Assembly: GCA_902729315.2 (NCBI GenBank)
Contig: LR746273.1
Span: forward strand, 4,193,001 to 4,257,000
Origin: Spirodela intermedia
Lineage: Eukaryota; Streptophyta; Magnoliopsida; Alismatales; Araceae
DNA length: 64,000 nucleotides
Reading direction: 5' to 3'
The position numbers and the translations under genes are program-made. Numbering within the stretch: the stretch's first letter is position 1; every line of letters starts with the position of its first letter. The notes beneath the pieces were generated by a model. The model made no database searches. It was not told the origin of the DNA and worked only from the letters and a program-made list of their open reading frames with translations. This document shows positions 37,640 through 50,491 of this stretch, piece by piece.

Positions 37640-39600
37640 AAGTCAGGGTGCGAAAAAAAAAAGAGGGACTAGGTGACTACCATCTTATGATGCCATTATG
37701 CAAACATGAAAATACTTTAACTTGGAAAAATATATGTTATTTGATAGAAACTGTATAGTTTATAAAGAATGGTACGTAAAAAGCGTCATCATTTTCTGGA
37801 TTCAACAAAAACAAAATCAACAAGATATTATTTCAACTTGATTAATGGAAGACCATTAAAAGGAGATTGTCATGTGCTTATTTTTTATAACACAAACGTT
37901 AAACATAAAATGATTAAGTATGGAGGGCAATAAAAAGTGGAGATTCTTAAAAGGATCATAAGAATCAAACTTGGTATGATGTAATCTAATAAACATATTA
38001 TACATTAACTAATGCCACGGGCTACATGACCCCTCTGTGGTTTTGGTAATATTTTATTTTATTTAACATGAAAATATAATACTTTATTAATAAAAGTAGG
38101 GAAACACCAATTAGATATTAAAAGGAATGATAAATATTTATTATTTAAATTTATTCACAGTTTGATAATAAACACACAATTTATATTTTCTTTAAATAGA
38201 ATATCATTATAAGGAAACTAGAAACAAGTCTAGGTTGATTGAGAACTATATTTGCTTGTAAATCAAACATGTCTATTATTCTGAAGAATGGATATAGTTT
38301 TGTATCATGATAGGTTTCTGTAAAAAATCAAATTTTCATGATCTTCTTAAAACTATGTGAGAAACATCTTGTGTCATCCATCTATGTTGTACTTCTTTTG
38401 CATAGGCTTTCATGATAGTATATTAAACAACCCAGATGTTGATTATTTTTCCTTCATAATCTTTTTTGATCTACTAAATTTTGTAAGGATGTAGGCGTCT
38501 TGTTATTGTCAACCCTATGTTTTCAAATGATGAAATAGAAAAAGGGGCATTCTTTTACACCCAACACACCTTAGACAATAAGTTATGTGATGTTGTTATT
38601 GAATGTGAGAAAAAATCTCTATTTTTCCCTATCAACCATTTCATAACATTGATAATGTGATAAATATTCTAGTCATATATCATTGTCGTCTTAGGTACTG
38701 TGAAGTTTAAAGAACCACTTCTTGGTAACATATTTTTCGGTGCAATCTTGCTCTTCACATTCATGGCAACTATCTTAACTAGAAGGGCCATAAGAATCTT
38801 TGTATGTAGATCTCATTTTGCTATGATGGGACGACAATCTAGATCTCATTTTGCTTACTGTAAAATATATGTTGCAGAATGTTATCAATCTTAACGTGAT
38901 AAATATTCTAGTCATAATAGCGGAAGTCATTCCCCTCTCCCTCTATTTAAAGAGGCCGAACTTTTTGTGCAATTGACATCATAGAATTGTTCTTTTAGAC
39001 ATAATGAAACAAGGCCAAGCTGTGGAGTTCATCTTTTGAAAGCAGATTTCAGCTTGCTAATCAAATGTGACGAAGAAAATTTCAATTAGAGTGAACGCTT
39101 TCCCTCAAGTCAACATTCATGAAAGCCAGTTTGTATCTAATTGAAAAACCAGCAAGGATTGTCAGGCAACATACATGACGAGGGTTCCAATAGCGATCAT
39201 CAAAGTAGGAGTAAAGGTTTGACTATGAGACGACATGCAACAACATTTTCCTCATTCCATTGTTCAGGGTTTCACAAGAAGTGAACTGTGATCTGTCTAG
39301 AGAAATATCAGCATTCCCATCTATATCTTAGTAGATATATGCATCAGAATATATAACATCAGTAGAAAGACAGAGATAGCAAAGGAACATCTGATTCCTC
39401 TTTGACGATTATCTGAAAGAAAGACAGGGTAGCAATCAAGAATGAGAATCTATAAATCCGCTTCATCATTGACGATGATCTGAATAGAAGACAAGGAAGA
39501 AATGAGGAATGGGAATCTTTGACATGAAATCAAGAGTGCATGGGGAATCCCCACAAAATCAACCAGTCAAAGGATCGTCAATCATCTAATTGAGCAGACT
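37640..39600. other. AT-rich intergenic region
   Basis: Composition changes sharply from the GC-rich MADS promoter to AT-rich sequence near 37640. No gene is seen. A perfect 20-bp direct repeat, GTGATAAATATTCTAGTCAT, occurs at 38657-38676 and 38896-38915, and TAGATCTCATTTTGCT occurs twice in between (about 38807 and 38832). These may be traces of a small insertion or local duplication. Confidence 0.65.
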
Positions 39601-39662
39601 ATCTCTTCTCTGATTTACATATGTTTTCCTCATTGCAGTAGAGAGAGAATCCTCAAACAAGT

Positions 39663-42600
39663 CTACCTCCTCTTTGGTTTCGACTTGTTTCCCTTCTTCA
39701 GAGAAACGAACTGTTCATCAGCATCCTCGTCACCATCACGGCCTCTTCGCTTCCTGTGACTGGGGTTATCCTTCATTGTCTGGAGAGGAGAAACAGCAGA
39801 AAACAGAATTTTAGCTGCCGGAGAAATTACACCAAGCGATTATAACATAATACAATATCGATAAAGTTTGAGAAAGAAAATGGTGACAGAGATAGGTAGG
39901 GCAGGAGCTGCCACAAGGGACGCCAAGTTGAATCTCATCCAAGCCCACTCCTGGCCTATCAAGCTGAGCCAAACTTCTGGGCTTACCCAGCCAGAAAAGT
40001 TCCTCGATAAACATCGTATTTTAACCTACCATGTGGGCCATCCTTCTTGCGTCAGTGACACTTTCGACCAGTTGCATAACTTCTGCTTCCTCAGCAGGGT
40101 ACTCGGGGAGCTTCTTGCCTGTGATAGATCACGAACGAAATAAATGACTATCTCTGTATTTCATTTTTCAGAATTTCATTCCAATGAGCAGGGGCAATAT
40201 TATTAATGAAGCTTACCAATAAGCTTCTCTATCAGCAGATACCATTCCACCTCGTACTGACTAACTAATGATACTGCCAAACCAGTTCGTCCTGCACGTG
40301 CTGTTCTACCCACACGATGAATGTAATCCTGAGTTATGGTTAAGAGAACCCATGAATACGCAGCATTTGCTCCAAAGCCAGAATAAGAACACAATTGGTA
40401 TCATGATGAGGGAAGAGCACTGCTCCGAAGCACGGGCGAGAGGTTAACAAGTGTCCCTTTGCAAATTGAATTTTCAATCATCAATTTCTTTAGAAACAAA
40501 TAGATCCTAAAATCATCGCAAAGGAGCGACAGAAAGGGGGTGTCCATGGCCTAATAGCCATGCCCAGCCTTTCCCATTACCAGCATGAGCCAAATAGTCT
40601 TCGACAAGGCTTTGACAGAAAGTTCAGACATTTGTGTCCAATGTAAAACCTATGTGGTAGTTGATCAAGAGATGGAGATAAGGCAAGGAAAACAAGCTCT
40701 GGCTACTTGACAAGAGATAGCCAGGCCACGCTCCAGGCTACCAGATAATCAACATCTAACCACAGAAATTAATCAATAGTTTCAGTATTGACCAGAATTA
40801 AATTACTGCAAAACCAAAAGTCTGGAACCATGAAAACTATTTCTTCTGAATCAAAGCAAACATCGCTCCACCGGTTTGTAACCAGTAAGCAGTAATCTGT
40901 CAGAAAAATAAGAAGAATACAACCAGATGCGGAGTTTATACCAGTACTTTGTCAAGAAATCAATGCTAAGATTACGAACTGAATAATGCTGCAACAATAG
41001 AATTTTATGAAATGAATAGTTTAATTTAGAGACTAAATTGACCTTGGAGTTCTCAGGGATGTCGTAGTTGATCACTAGATCCACCTGAGGTATGTCAAGA
41101 CCTCTACTCATCAGACCAGTGCACACAAGTATGTCACATTCTCCAGCCTTAAACTTGTTTAGAGCTCCTAGTCTCTTTGCCTACCACAAAAAAAATAAAA
41201 TAATGAACGCCCAAGTTCACAAATGATGGGGCAGAAATAAAATTACACGCTGTATTGCACTGAAAAGAGGAGGCAGACCTGGCTGAGCTGTGAACTAATT
41301 GGGATAGCCCTCATTCCGAGGTTTCTAAGCAATAAAGCAAGAAGGCGAGTCGAATCACAGGTACGTGTGAAGATCATTGTCATACTCCCAGCCATCTGGG
41401 TCAAGATATACACCAGGTAGCAGTCCTGGAATTATACAACATTTATCAAAAATGGGGTATCACCCTGTAAAAGTGGTCTTCCTGGTCGAATCAAGCATAA
41501 TATTCCAGATAATATATAATAGATACACTTCATAAAAAAGCAGGACCTTCACAAATAAAGCATATCGCAAAATAGGACCCAAATATTAAAATTGGACCCA
41601 CATAAAGTTGTACCTCAAATAGGACCCAAGTGTACATGTGAACAGAGTAAGATGCTACTCCTGGAAATTTGCATGGTTATTTTCCTCACACTGGTCACCC
41701 GGTTTGTCTTCCTAAGAAGAAAATATGAACCAGGAAAATTGTGTTACAGAAAGGGAAATGACCTTGTACTTTGCGGGAACCAAACGGAACTGTTGCTTCA
41801 GGGTTTCAACGGTAGAATACTTTGATGAAGCTTCAACCTGAAAAATACAGGAAATATTAGTCCCACTTCAGTTAGTCTCTTAGGCATACTGACCACATAA
41901 GACATCCCACACCTTCAACACCGAGAATCGCACACAATATGCAGATGGAAGAGATTACCTTTACGGGACTTCTCAGGCATGCTCTTTGAAGCTTCTTTAC
42001 CTGAAATAGGCAAGAATTAAGTCAAATGTCCTTTACAGTAGAAGTAAATTTAATTCATATCTTTCCAATGTTCAAGGATGGAACAGAAATAGCAGCATAA
42101 GACACGTACTTGCTGTCTTTCTGCCACAACTTGGCTACTAAAAACTGCTTCTAAAAACTAATAGATTTTTAGAGAGAGGGAATACATCATTTAAATGGTG
42201 CAAAGCCTAAGGACAGGAGTGTTAACCTTATTAGTCATAGTAGCTGAAAAAAGGAATGTTTTCCTCTCACGAGGAATATTCTTCAAAATTTCATCAATTG
42301 CTTTCTCAAATTCTAAGTTCAGCAGCTTATCAGCCTCGTCCAAGACCTAGCAATGAAATGAAAAGAAAATCAAGGATTACTGTGAAAAGGGAAGATAATG
42401 AAAAGAGTTGTAAATGCCATAGGATTCTATCTACTTTAGGACCCCATTAAATGTTCTTGCATTTCAAAGTGAGTCCAGGGAAAAACCAAAAAGGCATATA
42501 TATACACCTTTTAACTCATAGCTTTAACACTGTTGCGTTCAAAATTATGGGACGATGGGAGAATAGAGAAACATGCTGCAACAGCCCCTAGGGGCAAAAA

Positions 42601-45600
42601 TTAGAACGAAAGCATGTGTTGGTAGTGTCAAGATCAGACAAAATGGAGCGTAGCAGATTTTGGAGCATAATCATCTTTACAATAAAGAAAGGGATGATTA
42701 ATGACTTAAATGTTTCATTTTCTTATTAAGGTCTTATATAAAAGAAGAATAATTTTCATTGAGACAATTTATCTAGTCTTTTCAGTCAGTGATGTTGTAT
42801 AGGATTTTCCTTGAGAAGCATCTAACACATGAGTTTCTGTATGCATGTTATTAAGAGCATTCAGATTCTACTGAGCTTTATTGTGATGCTAGTGTCTTGT
42901 ACTAGACTCGGAACATCGAATTCAGATGTTTCTGTAAAAAAATATGAAGCACTTTCATCGTAAAAAGAATGCCTGCAAGAAACACTCTCACATTAAGAAA
43001 CATGTAGCATCAGATATGATATGCGTGGAGCTACTAATTCAGTAAAAGAAACGGCACTAGTTCTTAAAGCAGAAGCTAAGATCAAACCAAGTATTTTAGT
43101 GTCCGAAGGCTGAAATTTTTGGTGTTTGACAAGTGATCCAAGAGGCGGCCTGGAGTTCCCACCTACAAGAAGCAAAACCTTTAGAAAAATATTAAAAAAG
43201 AAAAATAACGTCGACTGTATTTTTCTTCAATAACAATTGAACTAGAAGCAAATTGCCAAAGATTTCTTCAGGAACTAGTGAAAAATGAGTTTAGTACATG
43301 GTGACATAAGCACAATTGGAAATGAATTTTTACGGGAGTAGAATCACTGTGCAGAAACATAGCAACTCATAGTAGTCCATTGGCTGGGTGCATTAATCTG
43401 CACCTCTTATATATTCAGTTGGGTGGGTATAAACAATTTGGTTATTATCAAAATAATTTAGATAGTACATAAACACTAAATTCTGTTGAGACATTCTAAT
43501 GTCTACTAGAGTGATATCGTTAATAAAAAAACAATTTGAAAATTATCACAAACAACCTGAACACGCAAAAAATGTTTTAAACAGGCAGAGCCTGTGATGA
43601 ATTAATGCAAGTTAGATTCGCCCTTTGCTGTTTTCCTAAGGTTGATCCATCATTCAATAAAATATCCAGTTCCGTCATAGTAGGTCTAACCTATGTCATG
43701 GATGCAAAGCAAAAAAAACACGAAAAAGATTCTCTAATGTTTGCAGGATATATTTTTTATTCCTATCAAGGTACTAACTTTCCAAAACATTCTGGAGGCA
43801 CTACAGAAGTTCCATATAAACCCCTTAGAAACATTGAACTTTTCCCTATCTGTATTCTGTCTTCTTTTTAGCAATCGACCACCGCAGCACCAGTAGTACT
43901 TTACCTAAGGATGAGTATTGTAGTCAGCAGTAGCCTGCCAAGTGCTTTCAATTTAAACATTTAAGTCTAGTCGACAGTAATCTGCTCTTGTACACCAGGT
44001 AATGTCTTAATATTTATCCCCAACCTAAAGAGAATGTCCAAAACATCAGACCTTAAAGTTTTATAATGAACTTAGCATTGCGGCAGAAAAATTGTGCGAA
44101 ATATCAGATTAATTTATAAGCCAAACTTACCACAATGTGAGGCCGCTTAGCAAGAGAAATGGCTTGTTGAACCTTATCTACATTTCCTACAAGCTGCAAA
44201 CGAGTTGAAAATTCACACAATATCACAGCACATAGCAACATAACAAAACATCTACATGTAACATAGTAAAGTTCGTGACAGAGAAAATTAATTCCAAGAC
44301 ATGCAGACAAATATAATCATTCAAGACATGGAAATAAAGGAAATGCCTCATCGCCAACTGTGAATTAAACAAGCATTAGCAGTGCAACTACTAATAGCAT
44401 TGAATCCAAAATCTTAGAAAGAATCAGTGTACTACCAGTGGTCATATGAGGCAAAATATAATAACACAAGCTTAATGAGAGGATACAGAGGATCTGATAT
44501 AGTGCTCATGAAACATATGTGCACTCAATCATATGCGGTCTTCAAAAGAGTAACGACGATACACAAACCCAGTCGGAGGTTTCCATTTCAAGTATAATCC
44601 AGGAGCATTGCTTCAGTAGCCAGCTAACAAAAATAAAACATTCTCTAGTGACATTGACTACTGCCCCAGACTTCCACCCATCATCTTTTCCATATCCTTA
44701 TAAATGCAGGATGATCTTAGTTCTGCCCGAGTAGACAAATTAAAATATTTCCACGACTAAAAACCCTACTATTATGATACTTGTCAACTCTTTTTTAGTA
44801 CTGCTTCTTGACTAAAGAGGTATAATATCAGCAAGTCATTAAACCATCTGTGAATATAATTTTGTGATTTTATGTGATACATTCCACAAAACAAGCTGTC
44901 CAATGCAGATGAACAATGAACTCTATTTGCACAAACTATGAGGTAACTATTTCTATTAAACGTCTTCAATCAATGAAGAGTCAAAACAGAAGATTTTACA
45001 AAGTTCCTTTAGACTGTTTTCTGAACATAGGAGGCACCAAGAAGCTCACCACAGCACATTTGACCCCAATGCCAGAACCCAAAGCTTCAAACTGTTCAGC
45101 AATTTGGATAGCTAATTCCCTGGAACCATAAGTTTTTAAATACATTAGAATAAAGTGTTACAGGATTCATAAAGCAATGCTAAATCAGCCAATAGCTGCT
45201 TTGAACTGACCTTGTTGGAGACAGCACACAAGCAAAGAATGGTTGTGGGTTTTCAAGAAGCGCTTGAAGAATTGGGAGAGCAAAAGCTCCAGTCTTCCCT
45301 GATCCAGTTTGAGCAATACCAATGATATCTTTACCTAGTATGGGAGAAGCAAGAGAATATGATCTACAGTTTATAAGGAATGTCTATTTTTGGATTCATC
45401 AATAATTCTGAAAGTTAAAAAAGTAAAAGCCATAAAAATTTGACAATATTAGAAATGACAGTGATCATCAGGATCAAGCACACGGTGAAAACAGAATATT
45501 ACAGATTTTATATGAACATAAAACTAAAGTACAACTTATCTAAAAGACTGTTAAAAACTCTTTTCTGAAAGAACATCGATTGAGAGACCCACCAATTTTC

Positions 45601-46148
45601 CAACTGAAGTAGATGAATATGACTACGAAATGTCTTGGACATCAAGAAACATTGAAAAAACAATTACATTTTCCATTTCTGAAAAGAACTTTGATTTGTG
45701 CATAAAACGACAAGCGAATGTGCAGACAGAAGAAACCAACCATTTACAATACTTGCCAGACTGGTATATGACGATTGGTATACTGCCCTCCTTCTCAACA
45801 ATGAAAATATGCCCTCTTGGTTAGACCATTCAGTCAGAGTTCTATGATTTTGACTTTTGTGTTCTTGACAAAATCGTTTTCCAATTTTACATCAGCTTAA
45901 TAGACCACCACAGAAACAGAAAGCTGACAACAAAGAGAGATGAAAAAAGCAAAACAAACCAACATATAAACTTTTTAAAAGTGGGTATAACTTTCTATGA
46001 CCAAGAGGAGGTTACCTTCAAGAGCATGAGGCAAGCTCTCCATCTGAATCCTGGTTGGGTTTGCCCACCCTAGACTCAGGCATGCCTCTGCAAGCTGTTC
46101 ACACACACCCAAGCTTCTAAACGTCTTCGGTTCATCCATCTCCTCCAT
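39663..46148 (-). CDS. RH10: DEAD-box ATP-dependent RNA helicase 10 (Rrp3/DDX47 family)
   Basis: A nuclear or nucleolar RNA helicase of the family needed for early pre-rRNA processing. Thirteen coding exons on the minus strand: 46148-46016, 45334-45211, 45119-45050, 44193-44131, 43162-43088, 42346-42227, 42000-41959, 41837-41763, 41425-41279, 41180-41043, 40328-40217, 40118-40030, 39779-39663 (TAG). All are GT-AG and in frame, giving 434 residues (relatives about 450). Motifs in order: Q motif with F-x-S-L-G and [14 protein letters not shown]; Ia, PTRELAIQ; Ib, [47 protein letters not shown]. The protein ends in a basic tail, [11 protein letters not shown]. Between Ia and Ib the Gly-Gly doublet usual in DEAD-box proteins reads Gly-Asn ([10 protein letters not shown]). 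The start at 46148 matches the family's MEE beginning, and an upstream stop closes that frame in the leader. It should be an active enzyme. Confidence 0.95.
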
Positions 46149-48300
46149 AGTTTGAAAAACTGCAAAAAAATTGATGAATCTGTCATACAATAAGGGAAAT
46201 TGAAGAATAGAATTAAACGCTACACAGCCTATTATGTTTTTAAATTCCATATTAGATCAGTTATTGCCTGTTTTAGTTGTATTCTTGATCGGGTTGAACA
46301 ATTGAAAAAAGGAGAGCATGCAAAGGTAATCTGAGAGACATTTTGGATGATGACAAAGGTAGCAAAGGCCTTCATATGGGCCAGATACCTAGGAGTCCAA
46401 TGAACAACTACCCTCCCTATCCAATCACCCTTTGCTTGTGTATGATTTAGATATGTATTGAAGGTTCAACTACAGTCTGGGAGGGGATTTTTTGAGAAAT
46501 AAAGAATTGAAAATTGACCTAATAGAAGGAGTCCCGTATGCATAGAGTTTGGCCTTTAACTTACTAGTTCGCCATTATTAAGTCATGCCCAGATTCTCGT
46601 TATTTTATATTTCATTGTACAGTCTTTCTTGTCAACTGATACCTGAGGAGACAAGAAATATGTATGCCTGTAGGCTCGAGTATAATTGTATCCCCAGAAA
46701 GATAACATAGTTTGCTGTAAATTGATATTTTTCCACCAATCATGTGAATTGAGATTTTTCCTTGAAGGCCTGTTTATGTATCCCCAGAAAGATAACATAG
46801 TTTGCTGTAAATTCACATTCAGACTCCAATGAGTTTATATTCTTACATGAAGGTTAATATGAGTTATCTCAGATGGTCACGGGGTTATCTCAACTTAGTT
46901 TGTCTCCCTTTGGCTTATTTGATTATTACCATAAAATTATCTCGGGAGAACCATGTACTTCTATTTTGGCCAATGGGCTTACTTGCCAAGCGCTGTAAAA
47001 GCATGTCAGAAGCCTCATTTTTCTCTCTTCTTCCTCACTAGCTAATTGGAGAATCCTTGTAAAGTTACACTGGGATCACTGAAAGTTTTTATTATGCTCT
47101 TCAGACATTTAGTCCCGAATATGTTTATGTAAAGAAATTTATAAGCTAATATTTCTTTCCAATAGGCTTACTCGCAATTTTCCAAAGCCTTACACTAAGA
47201 GCCTTTTTTCTGTTTTTATCTTTGATTGAATTCTCCTTTAGCCCCCTCTAAGACGTTTTCTCTTTGGGGCTTCACTATAATTCGATGCATATGTTTCTTA
47301 TCAGCATTGGGGCTACAGTCAATGCATATGTTTCTCTATACGTATTAATACAATAATATTCACCAGTGTAAGTTACTGATCTACTATGTCAAAAACCCTC
47401 ACACTAGGGATGACAGGAATCACCTTACAGAAGGTAGCACTATAACTTGCTGCCTCACATTGACATGATCATTCATCTAACCTTACATCACACATAAATG
47501 TGTTTTCCAATAACTTTGGCATAGAAAAAGCTAACATCTCGCTCAGGTTTTAGTACATCTAGGGCAAGCTATTCCAACAATTTCCGAGATTGCTTAATAT
47601 CCTTACAATTAGCAGTTATTCCCAATATCAAAAACTAGTAGAAACCTAGCTTCTCTGTTGATAAGTTATCACGTGGTACATGGCCGCTGTCCCAAGCTGA
47701 TTTCTTCTCCACACAGGGTCTTTTATTTCATAGACGCACATCTTGTCACAATTCATCTAGATGCCCTTAAAAAACCTAGTAGTAATAAATGACTGAGCAG
47801 CAAACCAAAGCATGTTTTCACAAATTCAATAATGAATTTTTTTCTCTAACTGAGTTTTAAAGATGCTGCAAACATGTTGGTGCTAAATTGATAGAAACAT
47901 TATAGTAACTGCAAACTGAAAACCCATATAAATGATCAAAAGTAAATGTTAAAGCAGCAATGATATCAAATAGTAGACTTTAATATCCTGAAATGCGTTC
48001 ATGTAAAATAAATTTAGACTAAAAACTCTAAGATATTGAGAAAAATATTGACGCGTATTATCGATCAATAAAGAAATTCAAAATAAAACTAGTGCCATAT
48101 GTTGAATGAAAGACATTCAGATATATTTTCGCACATGTTATTTCATATATTCCACAAAGTGAAAAATTACCAGCCCGGCCGAAGAGATGGCTTTCCTCTG
48201 CCAGCAGGTGAAGCCCTTCTTAACGAAGACCGTAACGGTACTCGAGGTAGGGAAGACGAGGAGAGAACAGGAGAGGATACAGAGTGAATTCCGTGGAGAT
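46149..48300 (-). other. RH10 5' leader: short UTR piece, 2-kb leader intron, probable first exon
   Basis: On the minus strand an acceptor (TTGCAG) ends at 46160, so exon 2 begins 11 bases before the RH10 ATG. The best donor upstream is GGGCTG followed by GTAATT at 48171/48170, giving an intron of 2.0 kb and a non-coding first exon upstream of 48171. This is inference from splice-site sequence; RNA reads would settle it. Inside the intron a 36-bp sequence beginning GTATCCCCAGAAAGATAACA occurs twice, identically, at 46688-46723 and 46778-46813. Confidence 0.5.
46688..46813. repeat. Pair of identical 36-bp direct repeats
   Basis: Copies at 46688-46723 and 46778-46813 are identical and spaced 90 bp start to start. 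The spacer sequences also share a partial CA/TGAATTGAGAT-type stretch. It lies in the presumed RH10 leader intron. Function unknown. Confidence 0.8.
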
Positions 48301-48560
48301 AAGAAGACGCGCGGGGAGAGAGTGCCCCGATGAGGGCGACAGAAACGGAGAGGGAGAGAGACGCGCAAGGAGGGAATGCGGCGATGCGAGGGGCGACAGG
48401 AAGGGAGAGATGCGGTGGCAAGGAGACCGAGAAAACGTGGAGATAAGGAGATGCGCGGGAGAGAGTGTCCCGATGTGGGGGAGAACAGAAAGGGAGAGGG
48501 AGGGAGATGCGCAAGGAGGGAATGCGCCGATGCGAGGGGCAACAGGAAGGGAGACGCGGG
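48291..48560. repeat. 144-bp purine-rich tandem duplication near the RH10 leader
   Basis: Two copies start at 48291 (CCGTGGAGATAAGAAGACGC) and 48435 (ACGTGGAGATAAGGAGATGC). They align over most of their length, sharing for example GCGCAAGGAGGGAATGCG and CGATGCGAGGGG. The second copy ends near 48560. The GA-rich, nearly pyrimidine-free plus strand keeps long open frames on both strands (48138-48542 minus, 48284-48703 plus) that are artefacts of the composition. The position upstream of RH10 suggests promoter or first-exon sequence. Confidence 0.75.
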
Positions 48561-48999
48561 AGACGGGCGAGAAACCTAAGCCGCGCGTGTCGGGTTCGAA
48601 AGTAGACCGGTGGAGTAAGGAAAAGGGGGGGTACCTTTCATTTCTAAGACTGAAAAAAATGGAGGAATATACTGAAGAAATATATAATGGAACGAGTTTC
48701 TAGCCCCAGCAAAGATAAAGATGCAATGAAGGACCATAATGAAGGGATTCATCAATCGCAGAATAAAACCCCGAACGGAAACGGAGCGGAGACACACGAT
48801 TGTCACAATATAAATTTCTCACATTCGGAGTCAGCACGCTATCGAGTTGTAGATACTATGAAATACTCCTTAAAGCAAGATCATGTGCTTTTCCACAGTA
48901 TTTGAAATAAAAAGATGGACACGATTAAGAAATCTCCAAATAATTAGTGTGTGCTCCACAGTGAATAAGTCAATCAATTGCAAATCAAGTGGGTTAACA

Positions 49000-50491
49000 C
49001 TCGTCACTAACCAGCATGGATATAAAGGGGCCTATCTATGGATCATACAATGGCAATGTTGCAAGATAAAATACTAAATGAACAAAATGTTTCAAATTTA
49101 GAAGAAGAGTATTTAGAGATAACCTTGTCACTAGAAGGGGCAATGGTGTAGTGGAGGAGCATGAAGTAAAGCTTAGACCCACTTTTGAAAGTTGATGTTA
49201 CGTTGATTAATGACCAGGTCGTTGACTATTGACTGAGTACCTTGGTTGACTGGTGGATGAGCTCGAACCAGAGGGTGTGACTGGTGTGGACTAGTAGGTC
49301 CAGTGGTAGTCAGATCAGGAGGATGAGCTGGTGTGGATCAATGGTCCGAGATGGTTTGAACCAGGTGGTTGGGCCGGTTCGGTCCAATGTCTCGGGATCT
49401 TGTGAACCAGGGCTTTAAGGCCTAACAAGTGGGGGGAGATAAGGGGAAAGGAGGAACACAAATGGGTCATGCCGGGCAGAGGAAAGGAAGGAGACGGAAA
49501 TGGCGGAAAAGGTGGAATGGATGGAGGCAAAGGTAGGGCTAGTGGCAGTAGTAGCAATGGGGTGGTGACAGGTGGCAGCAGATGGCGGAGGCAAAGGTAG
49601 GGTGAGCGGCAGTAGTGGGGAATGGTGTTGGACGGTGGCAGCAGATGGTGGTGGCAATGATGGCACTTGTGTTGATGGATAAGTGGCTGATGAAGACCTG
49701 CCAGCTAAACCGTTGATAAACACACTAATTTCTCAAAACAAACATATCTATTAAAATCAGTCTCTAAACATAGGGGTCCGAGACAAATTACAAACTAAAA
49801 ACATGCTATAAGGATGAAGGGGAAACACTCGACGAGGAACACAAGGAACATAAGGAGGGTAAAATAAGAGAACCAAGACCTCGGAGGTCTTGGGGTCACC
49901 GATGCAAGATGGTCATCTGACATTGAAACATGTCTGCATCTGCTGTTATTTTTATTTTCCATGAGAATCCTACCATAACTAATTGCCGGTTATTTTTTTC
50001 ATATTTAATTGCCATAAAAAATAAATTGTGTCACAATTTTGCCTCCACTCTAAGTCATTCAGCCCCTAATATAACTCATGTCCATTAGTGCTGTGAGGAT
50101 CACTTCTTGACTATTGTTGGATTGGTTGCTAGGTTCTAGTCTAACAACTGGATCTGATGGAATGTGGTACTTGACATGATCCACCGGTGTCGGTTCATAC
50201 ACTTGTCTTGGGTCATCGCTAGATTGGTCCGCCCCTAGCACCACCTATCTTGTAGGATCCATCATACCATTGTCTTTGATGGAATCTAGTTCAAGTGATC
50301 CTCAATCCTATTTAGTTCTTCAGCTAGATCAACTTCTACGTTATTGCTTTTCATGTGGACCAACTTCAATTGATAAGGTTTTAACAATACCCCTCCCTCA
50401 TTTACACACCATCCTTAAGGTGAAAGCTTGAAAATTACTAAAGGATATCATGAGCATACTCTCATATTGTTGTCTCAGATTGAAGCCTTAA
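49000..50491. other. Non-genic region with a 64-bp minisatellite
   Basis: No gene is supported. Two 64-bp copies starting GAGGCAAAGGTAGGG lie in tandem at 49524-49587 and 49588-49651. A short palindrome, CCAAGACCT and AGGTCTTGG around a 3-base loop, sits at 49873-49893. A minus-strand stretch at about 50059-50400 (including EPTPVDHVKYHIPSD) looks like decayed coding sequence, perhaps from a retroelement, but I cannot name it. Confidence 0.5.

Noticed and set aside
48138-48703. Long frames on both strands over the purine-rich duplication
   Set aside because: Lack of pyrimidine-containing stop codons in a GA-rich repeat explains them; none splices in frame to the RH10 ATG.
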